This document shows positions 49,282-58,446 of a stretch of 64,000 nucleotides of DNA, piece after piece (the first letter of the stretch is position 1; every line of letters begins with the position of its first letter). The DNA lies in NCBI RefSeq assembly GCF_003686955.1, contig NZ_RCVM01000006.1, positions 26,837 to 90,836 on the forward strand. The letters run 5' to 3'. Origin of the DNA: Streptococcus hillyeri. Its GTDB lineage: Bacteria > Bacillota > Bacilli > Lactobacillales > Streptococcaceae. Both the position numbers and the translations under genes were made by a program. The notes beneath the pieces were generated by a model. That model was not told the DNA's origin. It saw only the letters and a list, made by a program, of their open reading frames with translations, and did not search any database.

Positions 49282-51789
49282 ATGACGAAAGAAGGCATGC
49301 GCTTAGTAGCAATGATAGAAGAAAAAAATGGTAAATATGATGTTATTAACTTTTTACCTGATGTACAACTTGAGCATATTCATGATAAGAATTTTAAAGT
49401 TATTGAAAAAGAAGACTATGTAAAAGTACTGTATTCACAAGGAATTGAGGATGTGACAGTTATTGTTGGTGAAAATGGTGTTGGTAAGACGAGATTGATG
49501 AGAAGTCTTTCAAAGCCTCAATTTTATGAGAGTGGCAAAAAAATATATTTGATTTTTAAACAGAATACTAATTGGATACATCTTAGACTGGTACCTGAAG
49601 GGGAAAGAATAAGCTCGAAAGGCTATCAGGTATTCAATCTATTTAATTCGGAAGGAGAAGAACTTGAATTTGACTCCCCATTTGCGAATAGTAACCATTC
49701 CAAGGTTGATACCATACTTATCTCTAATAGTTTAGAATTAAATTATGATGATAATGGAATATCTGATAAAGTATTCGGCCAAGATAAAAGTACAATTAGT
49801 TTGATTAATGAAAGAGGGATAGATTATCAAAGTTTTATAAGACAAGATGCAACAAATCAAATACTTTTTTTAATTCGGACAAATGAAAAAGGAGAAAGCT
49901 TTAAAAGTCGGTTGAGCGATATGGTTGATTTTTCAACCAAGAGTATTCGTCTTGGAATTGATAAAGGAAGAGTTGATCGTGATAGAAATTATAGAGAGTC
50001 AATAGAAGATAATTTAGCTTATAGGTGGGGTGTTTATAATTACGGATACAATGTATTGGAGTCTGCTGATGAATTCATTGATGAGAGAATTAATGAATCC
50101 CTTTTAAAAGAAATTGGAATTGATGATAAAGAGATTGAAAAAATTAAAGAACAATTTTGTAATTATTACAAAATAAATATAGAAGCTATCAAAGATGCAA
50201 TTGGGGAGCGAGTTAGTAAATATCTTGATGACGAGAATAATAGTTTTTCATATCTTGATTTATTACAATACAAGGATGATTTAGAAGAATTACAATCTAC
50301 AATAATCAATGCCTATAGACGATGCTTTATCAGCATTTTAGCTTTATCTGATAAACGTAAAAATTCAAATCAGAGAGATGTACAAGAGTTATGTCAAGTA
50401 TTAAAAGCAAATCCAAAGATTCCTTTTTCTATAAATAAAATAGTAAGTGGGATTGATAATAGTAAAAACAGTAATCTTAGAGGGAATCCTGAAAGTTATG
50501 CAGAGATATTATCAAAGTTTTATGCCTATAGTATAATGGAAGATAGTGAGTTGTTTGAAAACTTAAAAAACAATTTAGATTTAGATGATAAGTATATGAA
50601 AGATTTTCAAGTTTGGTTAGAAATCTTTGATGATGTTTTTAATTTCAGTGGAGAACAAGAAAATGCACTGTTTAATATAGAAACAGAGAATTTTAAAGAA
50701 TTTATTTCTAATCTGATTGCAGATGAAAATACTATTCTTTATCATAGAGAGTTATTGATGAATTTTATTAAATTTTTAAATTCACCTATACCGGAGGGAA
50801 ATTATCATTTTCGATTATTGAAACAACTAAGGGAATATTGGTCTCTAGACTGGAAAGGCTTGAGTTCTGGGGAATACTCTTTATTAAACCAATTTGGAAG
50901 ATTAAATTCTGTTGAAAAAGAGGGAACTAAAGGTAGTCTTGTAATACTATTCGACGAAGTTGATCTTGGTCTCCATCCCGAATGGCAACGACGTTGGCTT
51001 AACATTGCGCTTCCCATTATTAGTGAGATATTTAAGGATAAGCGTGTGCAAATTATTATGACAACACATTCGCCAATTATGCTATCTGATATCTATTCTG
51101 AGAATGTCATCATGCTTAAAAAGGACCAGGAAACTGGCGATCGGATTGTTCAATATGGCTATGAGGAGAAAAAATTAACATTTGGTCAAAATATTCATGA
51201 TTTATTTACTGATTCTTTCTTCTTAGAGAGTACTAAAGGAGAGTATTCCACTAAGGTTATGAATGCTTTAATTCAATCTTTGTATCGGTTATCTAATTGG
51301 GACGATAAAGATAACTATATAAGAGAGCGTTTTATTAAATTGTGGAAAAAAGAATTCAAAACAGAATTTGATAAGAACGATAAAGGTCAGAATGCAAGTA
51401 AAAAGAGAGAATTTGAGCAAGAATTTCAAAATAAATTAAGAGATGGAGCATTTTTGGAGAAATCAGAACAGAGAGATAAATTTGAAGATGAACGTCAGAT
51501 AAATATCAAAAATGAACTACGAGACTTCTTAGAGAAAAATTATATATCTACTTCTGAAAGAGATATAGACGATTCCTGTGCAGCAATTTATTATAAAAAG
51601 ATAATAGATAATATTGGTGAGGAACTTATTAGAAAAAAACTGCTGGCATTATTTGATTCTTTGTCTATATTTAAACCCAAAGAAGAAGTAGGTACCAAAC
51701 TGATAAAAGAATTTTCTGCTTTATCAGAAGAAGATAAACACCGTGCTCTAAAATTATTAGCGGATGAGAAAATAGGGAATGATAAATGA
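49282..51789 (+). CDS. SMC/ABC-like AAA ATPase of a two-gene nuclease system (Septu PtuA-like)
   Basis: An 835-residue ABC-type ATPase. Walker A GENGVGKT is at about residues 66-73; a long helical insertion follows (about 190-510); then the signature LSSGEYSLL (about 530), Walker B LVILFDEVDLGLHP (about 552-565) and the switch His in TTHSPIMLSD (about 593-602). After the core comes a charged, Lys/Glu/Asp-rich helical C-terminus (about 640-835). This layout is that of OLD/RecF/PtuA-type sensors. The HNH gene starts inside its stop (ATGA), so the two act together, probably in phage defence (inference). I start at ATG 49282 because GGAG is eight bases upstream. AT-rich and unlike the neighbours in codon use. 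Confidence 0.8.
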   Translation: MTKEGMRLVAMIEEKNGKYDVINFLPDVQLEHIHDKNFKVIEKEDYVKVLYSQGIEDVTVIVGENGVGKTRLMRSLSKPQFYESGKKIYLIFKQNTNWIHLRLVPEGERISSKGYQVFNLFNSEGEELEFDSPFANSNHSKVDTILISNSLELNYDDNGISDKVFGQDKSTISLINERGIDYQSFIRQDATNQILFLIRTNEKGESFKSRLSDMVDFSTKSIRLGIDKGRVDRDRNYRESIEDNLAYRWGVYNYGYNVLESADEFIDERINESLLKEIGIDDKEIEKIKEQFCNYYKINIEAIKDAIGERVSKYLDDENNSFSYLDLLQYKDDLEELQSTIINAYRRCFISILALSDKRKNSNQRDVQELCQVLKANPKIPFSINKIVSGIDNSKNSNLRGNPESYAEILSKFYAYSIMEDSELFENLKNNLDLDDKYMKDFQVWLEIFDDVFNFSGEQENALFNIETENFKEFISNLIADENTILYHRELLMNFIKFLNSPIPEGNYHFRLLKQLREYWSLDWKGLSSGEYSLLNQFGRLNSVEKEGTKGSLVILFDEVDLGLHPEWQRRWLNIALPIISEIFKDKRVQIIMTTHSPIMLSDIYSENVIMLKKDQETGDRIVQYGYEEKKLTFGQNIHDLFTDSFFLESTKGEYSTKVMNALIQSLYRLSNWDDKDNYIRERFIKLWKKEFKTEFDKNDKGQNASKKREFEQEFQNKLRDGAFLEKSEQRDKFEDERQINIKNELRDFLEKNYISTSERDIDDSCAAIYYKKIIDNIGEELIRKKLLALFDSLSIFKPKEEVGTKLIKEFSALSEEDKHRALKLLADEKIGNDK

Positions 51790-52847
51790 TTTATATAGAT
51801 ACGAGTAGTTATCATCAGGTTAACAACCAAGATAAATCTGTTGAAATGATATACTTTGATGCCATTCAAAAGCTGTACAATAGTGCTACAAAATTTAGAT
51901 TAGGAAACAAAAGTAAATTATTGAAACAATTTTTTAATGACTGTTGTGATAAGGAACTTCTTGGCGAGCTTGGACTGATACATGAGAAGACTATTTTAAA
52001 AAATTTAATCCTGATGTCACCTGAGAAAATTGAAAAATTGGTTGCAGAGATAGATGTTAGCAAATTTCGTGATGATTTTAATAAATTGAGAAAAAAGAAA
52101 CCTAATAAAGAGGATATAGAATTAGTGCCGGAGAAAGTCAAGGCAGCGTATTTGTTAAAAGAACAATATCAAAAATCTAGTGGAATCATGAGTCAGAAAG
52201 TTGATTCGATAAGAGGCGGCGGACAAATGAATATGTTCCTTGTTGAAATCTTAGCTATTACAGTTTGCCCCTACTGTAACCGAAATTTTATCAACAATAG
52301 AGGTGATAAATTCTCAGCACAAATGGATCATTTTTATAGTAAAGATGACTACCCATTTTTGGCTGTTAGTCTTTACAACTTGATTCCAACGTGCGGTGCC
52401 TGTAATCATATCAAATCAACTCAAAATTTTCATATCCATCCTTTTTTAAAACCCAAGCAAGAAGATAATTTTACTTTTGGGTATCAGTACACTTCTTTGG
52501 GAGATATGGAGATTAAGATAGCAACTAGTGATAGAAGAAAAAATGATTTTGAGGCTATTCGACTAGAGGAAGCTTACCAAATTCATCATATAGATGTTCG
52601 TAACATGTTGAAAAGAGAGGAAAGGTATTCGAAGGGTTATCGCAAAGAGTTGCAAGAACTATTCAAAAGTGAGGTGGGAGGCTCAAGTAGTATTTTTAAT
52701 GAATCCTTTAATCTTGAATTAACTAATGACGAAATCGACCGTATGATTTATGGTGATGCTATCTTTGAAGAGGATATTAAAAACATTCCTCTTGGGAAAT
52801 TCCGAAAGGATATCTACAAAGAGATAAAATCTCTGCGTGGATATTAG
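51786..52847 (+). CDS. HNH endonuclease, partner of the ATPase (PtuB-like)
   Basis: A 353-residue nuclease candidate. A helical N-terminus (about 1-150) precedes a zinc-framed HNH fold: CPYC (about 160-163), QMDHFYSK with the first catalytic His (about 179-186), SLYNLIPTCGAC (about 196-207) and NHIKS with the last His. The two CxxC pairs should bind one zinc. The C-terminus (about 230-353) is charged and helical and may contact the ATPase. Overlap with the ATPase by ATGA implies fixed stoichiometry. Longer than usual PtuB. Its stop TAG is part of the -35 box of the glyQ promoter. Confidence 0.8.
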   Translation: MIYIDTSSYHQVNNQDKSVEMIYFDAIQKLYNSATKFRLGNKSKLLKQFFNDCCDKELLGELGLIHEKTILKNLILMSPEKIEKLVAEIDVSKFRDDFNKLRKKKPNKEDIELVPEKVKAAYLLKEQYQKSSGIMSQKVDSIRGGGQMNMFLVEILAITVCPYCNRNFINNRGDKFSAQMDHFYSKDDYPFLAVSLYNLIPTCGACNHIKSTQNFHIHPFLKPKQEDNFTFGYQYTSLGDMEIKIATSDRRKNDFEAIRLEEAYQIHHIDVRNMLKREERYSKGYRKELQELFKSEVGGSSSIFNESFNLELTNDEIDRMIYGDAIFEEDIKNIPLGKFRKDIYKEIKSLRGY

Positions 52848-52873
52848 ACAACCTCTTCATTTTCTGCTATAAT
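52845..52873 (+). promoter_or_regulatory. glyQ promoter
   Basis: TAGACA (52845-52850), 17-base spacer and TATAAT (52868-52873). The -35 begins at the stop codon of the HNH gene. Confidence 0.7.
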
Positions 52874-52879
52874 ATTTTC

Positions 52880-53080
52880 CAAGAAAGAATGTTATTCTGA
52901 CTGTTTCTTTAGCGAGTTCGGGGTGGTGGAAGCCGAATAGGGATGCAGAGTAATTGGCGCTTTCGCTTGACGTGTCAAGTTAACAACGAAATAAATGAAG
53001 TAATAAATTAGGGTGGAACCGCGTTTTCAACGCCCCTATGTCAGATGGCATGGGAGTGGGGAGCGTGGTTCTTTTTCATT
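52880..53080 (+). promoter_or_regulatory. T-box leader (glycine) of glyQ-glyS
   Basis: The T-box core AGGGTGGAACCGCG is at 53010-53023. After it, ACGCCCCTATG pairs with CATGGGAGTGGGGAGCGT to form the terminator, followed by GGTTCTTTTT. The stem I region lies around 52910-52985; a GGC at 52956-52958, after AGTAATT, is a plausible glycine specifier. Uncharged tRNA-Gly would favour the antiterminator. Confidence 0.92.
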
Positions 53081-53121
53081 GCTAGCGCCAGCCATTTTAC
53101 AAAAATAAAAAGGAGTAATTC

Positions 53122-54042
53122 ATGTCAACTAAAAAATTAACTTTCCAAGAAATTATCTTGACCTTGCAACAATACTGGAATGATCAAGGCTGTATGTTGA
53201 TGCAGGCTTACGATAATGAAAAAGGTGCGGGAACTATGTCGCCTTACACTTTCCTGCGTGCGATTGGTCCTGAGCCTTGGAATGCGGCTTATGTAGAGCC
53301 AAGTCGTCGTCCTGCGGATGGGCGTTATGGGGAAAACCCAAACCGTTTGTACCAACACGACCAATTCCAAGTGGTCATGAAGCCATCACCGTCAAACATT
53401 CAAGAACTTTACCTTGAGTCGTTGGAAAAATTGGGGATTAACCCGTTAGAACACGATATTCGTTTCGTTGAAGATAACTGGGAAAACCCATCAACTGGTT
53501 CAGCTGGTCTTGGTTGGGAAGTGTGGCTTGATGGAATGGAAATCACTCAGTTCACTTACTTCCAACAAGTCGGTGGCTTGGCAACAAGTCCTGTAACTGC
53601 TGAGGTAACTTACGGTCTGGAACGTTTGGCGTCATATATCCAAGAAGTGGATTCGGTTTATGACATCGAGTGGGCACCAGGGGTTAAATACGGTGAAATC
53701 TTCTTGCAACCAGAGTTTGAGCATTCAAAATACAGCTTTGAAATTTCAAACCAAGACATGCTTCTTGAAAACTTTGAGAAATTTGAAAAAGAAGCAGCGC
53801 GTGCTTTGGAAGAAGGCTTGGTGCACCCAGCCTATGACTATGTGCTTAAATGTTCACATACCTTTAACTTGCTTGATGCGCGTGGTGCCGTTTCTGTAAC
53901 AGAACGTGCTGGCTACATCGCCCGCATCCGTAACCTTGCTCGTGTTGTCGCTAAAACCTTTGTCGCAGAACGTAAAAAACTCGGCTTCCCACTTTTGGAT
54001 GAAGAAACACGCGTTAAATTGTTAGCGGAAGACGCAGAGTAG
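53122..54042 (+). CDS. glyQ: Glycine--tRNA ligase alpha subunit
   Basis: The 306-residue catalytic alpha subunit of the bacterial heterotetrameric glycyl-tRNA synthetase. [19 protein letters not shown] and the class II motif regions with [16 protein letters not shown] and QVVMKPSP are diagnostic. Ribosome site AAAGGAG. Controlled by the T-box upstream. An unusual 210-base spacer separates it from glyS. Confidence 0.96.
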   Translation: MSTKKLTFQEIILTLQQYWNDQGCMLMQAYDNEKGAGTMSPYTFLRAIGPEPWNAAYVEPSRRPADGRYGENPNRLYQHDQFQVVMKPSPSNIQELYLESLEKLGINPLEHDIRFVEDNWENPSTGSAGLGWEVWLDGMEITQFTYFQQVGGLATSPVTAEVTYGLERLASYIQEVDSVYDIEWAPGVKYGEIFLQPEFEHSKYSFEISNQDMLLENFEKFEKEAARALEEGLVHPAYDYVLKCSHTFNLLDARGAVSVTERAGYIARIRNLARVVAKTFVAERKKLGFPLLDEETRVKLLAEDAE

Positions 54043-54252
54043 TTCAAATTAGACATTTAAAAAGCGAAAAATAGCGCGACCGTAGGTCGCTCAAAGCTGA
54101 ACACTAGCCGCAGTGATGAAAAAATTGTCACCAGCTATGGTGACAATTGGGGGAAGGTTGAGAGACTGAGGCTCTCAACTTAGCCATGGAACTCCGTAGG
54201 AGGTCGCTGGCGTCCCCATCACATAAGGCTAGTGTTAAAAAGAAAGGGAATT
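54043..54252 (+). other. Spacer between glyQ and glyS
   Basis: 210 bases with a short GCGACCGTAGGTCGC hairpin (about 54076-54090) and the structured repeat at 54100-54236, which ends 17 bases before the glyS start. Confidence 0.7.
54100..54236 (+). repeat. Structured repeat (module M) inside the glyQ-glyS operon
   Basis: Outer stem AACACTAGCC (54100-54109) with GGCTAGTGTT (54227-54236), next GTGATG (54113-54118) with CATCAC (54217-54222); hairpin 1 AATTGTCACC/GGTGACAATT (54123-54132, 54139-54148); hairpin 2 GTTGAGAG/CTCTCAAC (54157-54164, 54172-54179); then AGCCATGGAACTCCGTAGG and AGGTCGCTGGCGTCC. The plan is that of the copy at 20606-20740. Confidence 0.85.
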
Positions 54253-56289
54253 ATGGTTAAAAATTTATTAATTGAACTTGGCTTGGAAGAACTTCCAGCC
54301 TACGTTGTAACCCCAAGTGAAAAACAACTTGGTGAAAAAATGGCAGCCTTTTTAACGGATAATCGTTTGGCGTTTGAGGGTATTCAAACCTTCTCAACGC
54401 CACGCCGTTTGGCAGTTCGAGTAACAGGTTTGGCAGATGCTCAAACAGACTTGACAGAGGACTTTAAAGGTCCTGCTAAGAAAATTGCTTTGGATAGCGA
54501 TGGTAACTTTACCAAGGCAGCAGAAGGTTTTGTTCGTGGTAAAGGATTGACAACTGCCGATATTCGCTTTGAAGAAATTAAAGGCGAAGAGTACGTTTAT
54601 GTGACGAAAAATGAAGCTGGTAAACCGGCTAAGGAAGTCCTTGCAGGGGTGCCTGAGGTGCTTGCTAGCTTGACGTTCCCAGTCAGCATGCATTGGGCTA
54701 AGAACAGTTTTGAGTACATTCGTCCTGTTCACACCTTGACAGTTCTCTTGGATGATGAGGCGCTGGAGCTTGACTTCTTGGATATCCATTCTGGACGCGT
54801 CAGCCGTGGTCACCGTTTCTTGGGGCAAGAAACTGAGATTGCCTCAGCAGATTCTTACGAAGCTGATTTGCGCAGCCAATTTGTCATCGCAGACGCTAAA
54901 GAGCGTGAAAACATGATTGTGGAGCAAATTAAGGCGATTGAAACAGAACAAAATGTTCAGGTGGAGATTGACGAAGGCTTGTTGAATGAGGTCTTGAACC
55001 TTGTCGAGTACCCAACTGCCTTCATGGGTAGCTTTGATGAAAAATACCTTGATGTTCCAGAGGAAGTTTTGGTCACTTCAATGAAAAACCACCAACGTTA
55101 TTTTGTGGTGCGTGATCAGGCTGGTAAACTCATGCCAAACTTCATTTCGGTGCGTAATGGTAACGCTGAGCACATTGAAAATGTGGTTAAAGGAAATGAA
55201 AAAGTGCTTGTGGCACGTTTGGAAGATGGGGAATTCTTCTGGCGTGAAGACCAAAAATTGCAGATTGCTGACCTTGTGGCAAAATTAGCAAACGTGACCT
55301 TCCATGAGAAGATTGGTTCTCTTGCTGAGCACATGAACCGTGCTCAAGTCATTGCCGCGTCACTTGCCAAACAAGCTGGTCTGTCAGCAGAAGAAACAGC
55401 TGCGGTTGACCGTGCGAGCCAAATCTACAAGTTTGACCTCTTGACAGGCATGGTTGGTGAGTTTGACGAGCTTCAAGGGATTATGGGTGAGAAATACGCC
55501 CTTCTTGCGGGTGAGGACAAGGCTGTTGCGGCAGCGATTCGTGAGCACTACTTGCCAAATTCAGCCGAGGGTGAGCTTCCTGAGACAAAGGTTGGTGCGG
55601 TGCTTGCCTTGGCTGATAAGCTAGATACCCTCTTATCATTCTTCTCAGTAGGACTCATTCCGAGTGGATCTAACGACCCTTACGCCCTTCGCCGTGCGAC
55701 TCAAGGGATTGTCCGTATCTTGGATGCCTTTGGTTGGACTATTCCAATGGATGAGCTGGTTGACAGCCTTTACGCCCTATCATTTGATAGCTTGACCTAT
55801 GACAACAAGGCTGAGGTTATCAGCTTTATCAAGGCGCGTGTGGACAAGATGATGGGCAAAACGCCAAAAGACATCAAGGAAGCTGTTCTTGCAGGCTCTA
55901 CCTTCGTTGTACCAGAGATGTTGGCAGCGGCAGAAGCCCTTGTGGCGGCTAGTCAAACGGATGGCTACAAAGCAGCAGTTGAGTCACTCTCTCGTGTCTT
56001 TAATTTGGCGGAAAAAGCTGACGCTACGGTAGCCGTTGACAGCAGCCTATTTGAAAATGACTCTGAAAAAGCATTAGCAGAAGCTATCTCTAGCTTGACA
56101 TTGACAGGTAGTGTTTCTGAAAAATTAGTGAAACTCTTTGCGCTTAGCCCAGTTATTGATGCTTTCTTTGATAATACAATGGTTATGGCAGACGATGAAG
56201 CAGTGAAAGCAAACCGTTTGGCACTTCTTGCTAGCCTAGCCTCAAAAGCCAACACTGTAGCTACCTTTAACCAGTTGAATACGAAGTAA
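54253..56289 (+). CDS. glyS: Glycine--tRNA ligase beta subunit
   Basis: The 678-residue beta subunit, which holds the HD-like, body and tRNA-binding domains that recognise tRNA-Gly. [15 protein letters not shown] at the N-terminus and [11 protein letters not shown] (about residue 277) are family hallmarks. I start at ATG 54253 with AAAGGGAA just upstream; the earlier TTG lies in the spacer repeat. Expected to share the T-box-controlled transcript with glyQ. Confidence 0.95.
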   Translation: MVKNLLIELGLEELPAYVVTPSEKQLGEKMAAFLTDNRLAFEGIQTFSTPRRLAVRVTGLADAQTDLTEDFKGPAKKIALDSDGNFTKAAEGFVRGKGLTTADIRFEEIKGEEYVYVTKNEAGKPAKEVLAGVPEVLASLTFPVSMHWAKNSFEYIRPVHTLTVLLDDEALELDFLDIHSGRVSRGHRFLGQETEIASADSYEADLRSQFVIADAKERENMIVEQIKAIETEQNVQVEIDEGLLNEVLNLVEYPTAFMGSFDEKYLDVPEEVLVTSMKNHQRYFVVRDQAGKLMPNFISVRNGNAEHIENVVKGNEKVLVARLEDGEFFWREDQKLQIADLVAKLANVTFHEKIGSLAEHMNRAQVIAASLAKQAGLSAEETAAVDRASQIYKFDLLTGMVGEFDELQGIMGEKYALLAGEDKAVAAAIREHYLPNSAEGELPETKVGAVLALADKLDTLLSFFSVGLIPSGSNDPYALRRATQGIVRILDAFGWTIPMDELVDSLYALSFDSLTYDNKAEVISFIKARVDKMMGKTPKDIKEAVLAGSTFVVPEMLAAAEALVAASQTDGYKAAVESLSRVFNLAEKADATVAVDSSLFENDSEKALAEAISSLTLTGSVSEKLVKLFALSPVIDAFFDNTMVMADDEAVKANRLALLASLASKANTVATFNQLNTK

Positions 56290-56295
56290 GCTTAA

Positions 56296-56745
56296 ATGGA
56301 ACTTTTCTATGACATAAGAAATATGATGACTTTTTATGTCCTAATACCGTTACAGGTTTTTGGGTTGATTATCGCTCTCTTTTTCATCTTTCGCTGGGTT
56401 CGTACAACCTATAAGCGAAAGAAAGGACAAGCTAGACCAGCGGTGAGGCGCAAAACATTAAAGCAGAATTGTACACACGAAACAATCGGCTATTTTTCGA
56501 GGGTTTTGCCTTTTAAAAAGTCTCGTGTCAATATTTATTCTTATTCAGTAGATGGTAAGTACTATGAAATTTATGACGTTATTATCTACCGTATGGGGAA
56601 GGTCTATAAACTAGGTCCAATCCCTATTGGATACGAAATGAAATCTAAGTTACCAGACCTTGAAAGGGTCCGAATACGTTATAATCCTCTGAATCCTCAA
56701 GAGGCTTATTTACCAGATAATGAAGGAAAATGGACACTATCATAA
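56296..56745 (+). CDS. Small membrane protein, DUF3592-like
   Basis: A 149-residue protein with one N-terminal membrane span (about 12-34) and a basic stretch after it (RTTYKRKKGQARPAVRRK). The rest looks like beta-structure ending in RIRYNPLNPQEAYL, the pattern of DUF3592 proteins. Function unknown. It starts six bases after glyS with a poor ribosome site, so it is probably read through from glyS. Confidence 0.7.
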   Translation: MELFYDIRNMMTFYVLIPLQVFGLIIALFFIFRWVRTTYKRKKGQARPAVRRKTLKQNCTHETIGYFSRVLPFKKSRVNIYSYSVDGKYYEIYDVIIYRMGKVYKLGPIPIGYEMKSKLPDLERVRIRYNPLNPQEAYLPDNEGKWTLS

Positions 56746-56766
56746 GCTATAAAGAAAGGAGTAGGT

Positions 56767-57024
56767 ATGGAACAAGCAAAAATTGACCGTATCAATGAGC
56801 TAGCGCGTAAGAAAAAATCAGTTGGTTTAACCGCTGAGGAAAAAGTTGAGCAAGCTAAATTGCGTGAAGAATACATCGAAGGTTACCGTCGTGCGGTTCG
56901 TCACCATATTGCAGGTATTAAAGTCGTCGATGAAGATGGGAATGACGTGACACCAGAAAAATTACGTCAACTCCAACGTGAGAAAGGTCTTCACGGACGC
57001 TCACTAGATGACCCAAATTCGTAA
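56767..57024 (+). CDS. DUF896 (UPF0291, YnzC-like) protein
   Basis: An 85-residue soluble, helical protein. [20 protein letters not shown] is the diagnostic N-terminal part of the family (B. subtilis YnzC forms a helical hairpin; YneA-linked members lie in the SOS regulon). The function is not known. AAAGGAG ribosome site. A strong terminator follows. Confidence 0.92.
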   Translation: MEQAKIDRINELARKKKSVGLTAEEKVEQAKLREEYIEGYRRAVRHHIAGIKVVDEDGNDVTPEKLRQLQREKGLHGRSLDDPNS

Positions 57025-57030
57025 TGTAAT

Positions 57031-57064
57031 AGTAAAAAATCCCTTGCCTTGGCAGGGATTTTTC
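57031..57064 (+). terminator. Bidirectional terminator between DUF896 and rarA
   Basis: AAAAATCCCTTGCC pairs with GGCAGGGATTTTT around TT; it can serve both converging genes. Confidence 0.9.
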
Positions 57065-57065
57065 A

Positions 57066-58334
57066 TTACTGTGATAAGTAATCAATTCGTTCTTTGTTAG
57101 CTCCTAGGGCGCGTTCGTATTTTCCAGTATCGTTGGCTTGGAAATAGTTAGCGCCTAGTAGTTTATCTGGTAAGTATTGCTGTTTCACCCATTTTTCGGG
57201 ATAGGCATGTGGGTAGAGGTAATCAACGGCATTTCCTAATTCTTTACTGCCAGAATAATGCCCATCACGGAGATGTCTTGGAATTGGTAGACTACCAGAT
57301 TTTCTTAAATCAGCTAGAGCAGCGTCCATAGCAGCATAGGCTGAGTTGGACTTAGGTGAGAGGGCTAAGTCTATGACAACATTGGCAATCAGGATGCGAG
57401 CTTCAGGGAAGCCGATTTTCTGAGCTGCTTCTAAAGCGGTTACGGTGTGGATTTGTGCCTCAGGGTTGGCAAGTCCAATATCTTCATAGGCAATCACAGT
57501 TAATCGTCTGGCAAGACTTGGTAAATCCCCAGCTTCAACGAGCCGTGCTGCATAGTGTAGCGCAGCATTGACATCAGAACCACGGATAGATTTTTGAAGA
57601 GCAGAGAGGACATCGTAGTGTCCATCTCCGTCTTTGTCCATGGTGATATAACTTCGTTGCAAGCTATTCTCGACCGTTTCGAGAGTAATGTGCCGACAGC
57701 CAGTATTATCTTCTTGCGTAGACATCACAGCTAAATCAAGTGAATTATAGGCTGAACGAAGGTCACCATTTGTAGCGGTAGCTATAAAATCTAGGGCGTC
57801 TTCATCGAGTTTAACGTCAAAGGAAAAGCCACGGTCTTTGTCTGAAATAGCCTGTTTAATAGCTTCTTTAATATCACCGTTGGATAAAGGTTCTAGCTCA
57901 AAAATTTGGACACGTGAACGAATGGCAGGAGTGACGGAGAAAAAGGGATTTTCTGTCGTTGCCCCAATCATAATGATATTGCCATTTTCTAACAGCGGTA
58001 ATAGGAAATCTTGCTTAGTCTTATCAAGCCTGTGAATCTCATCAAGCAGGAGAACGAGACCGCCAGAGAATTTAGCTTCCTCAGCAATCTCTTGGAGACG
58101 CTTTTTACTATCTACCGTAGCGTTAAAGGTGCGGAAAGCCCACTTGGTTGTTCCAGCGATGGCACTAGCAATCGAGGTTTTGCCAATACCAGGAGGTCCG
58201 TAGAGGATCATGGAAGATAGCATATTGGCATCAACCATACGGCGAATAATCTTGCCTTCCCCAACGAGGTGTTTCTGGCCGATGACTTCTGAAATATTTC
58301 TTGGTCGCATCCGTAATGCTAAATTATCAGGCAT
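57066..58334 (-). CDS. rarA: Replication-associated recombination protein A (AAA+ ATPase)
   Basis: A 422-residue clamp-loader-like AAA+ protein that acts at stalled or broken forks (also called MgsA, homologue of Wrnip1). Walker A GPPGIGKTS (about 46-54), Walker B LLLDEIHRLD (about 96-105), sensor ATTENPF, and the C-terminal tetramerisation part ending near YLPDKLLGANYF. RIRPRNISEVIGQKHL-type N-terminus (here RMRPRNISEVIGQKHL). A single-gene unit on the minus strand; the AGGAGGATT ribosome site is just upstream. Confidence 0.94.
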   Translation of the reverse strand: MPDNLALRMRPRNISEVIGQKHLVGEGKIIRRMVDANMLSSMILYGPPGIGKTSIASAIAGTTKWAFRTFNATVDSKKRLQEIAEEAKFSGGLVLLLDEIHRLDKTKQDFLLPLLENGNIIMIGATTENPFFSVTPAIRSRVQIFELEPLSNGDIKEAIKQAISDKDRGFSFDVKLDEDALDFIATATNGDLRSAYNSLDLAVMSTQEDNTGCRHITLETVENSLQRSYITMDKDGDGHYDVLSALQKSIRGSDVNAALHYAARLVEAGDLPSLARRLTVIAYEDIGLANPEAQIHTVTALEAAQKIGFPEARILIANVVIDLALSPKSNSAYAAMDAALADLRKSGSLPIPRHLRDGHYSGSKELGNAVDYLYPHAYPEKWVKQQYLPDKLLGANYFQANDTGKYERALGANKERIDYLSQ

Positions 58335-58446
58335 AATCCTCCTCCAAATTCATTCTATGGTTAAATCGTGTGTTAAAAGCGTAGTTGCTAGCTAAGGGCT
58401 TTTGTTTATGGTCAGAGTAGCTTAATCTAGAAACTCAAAGGTTTAG

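Noticed and set aside
49282..52847. Retron, as some carry an ATPase and an HNH nuclease
   Set aside because: No reverse transcriptase and no msr/msd-like structure are seen upstream or between the genes.
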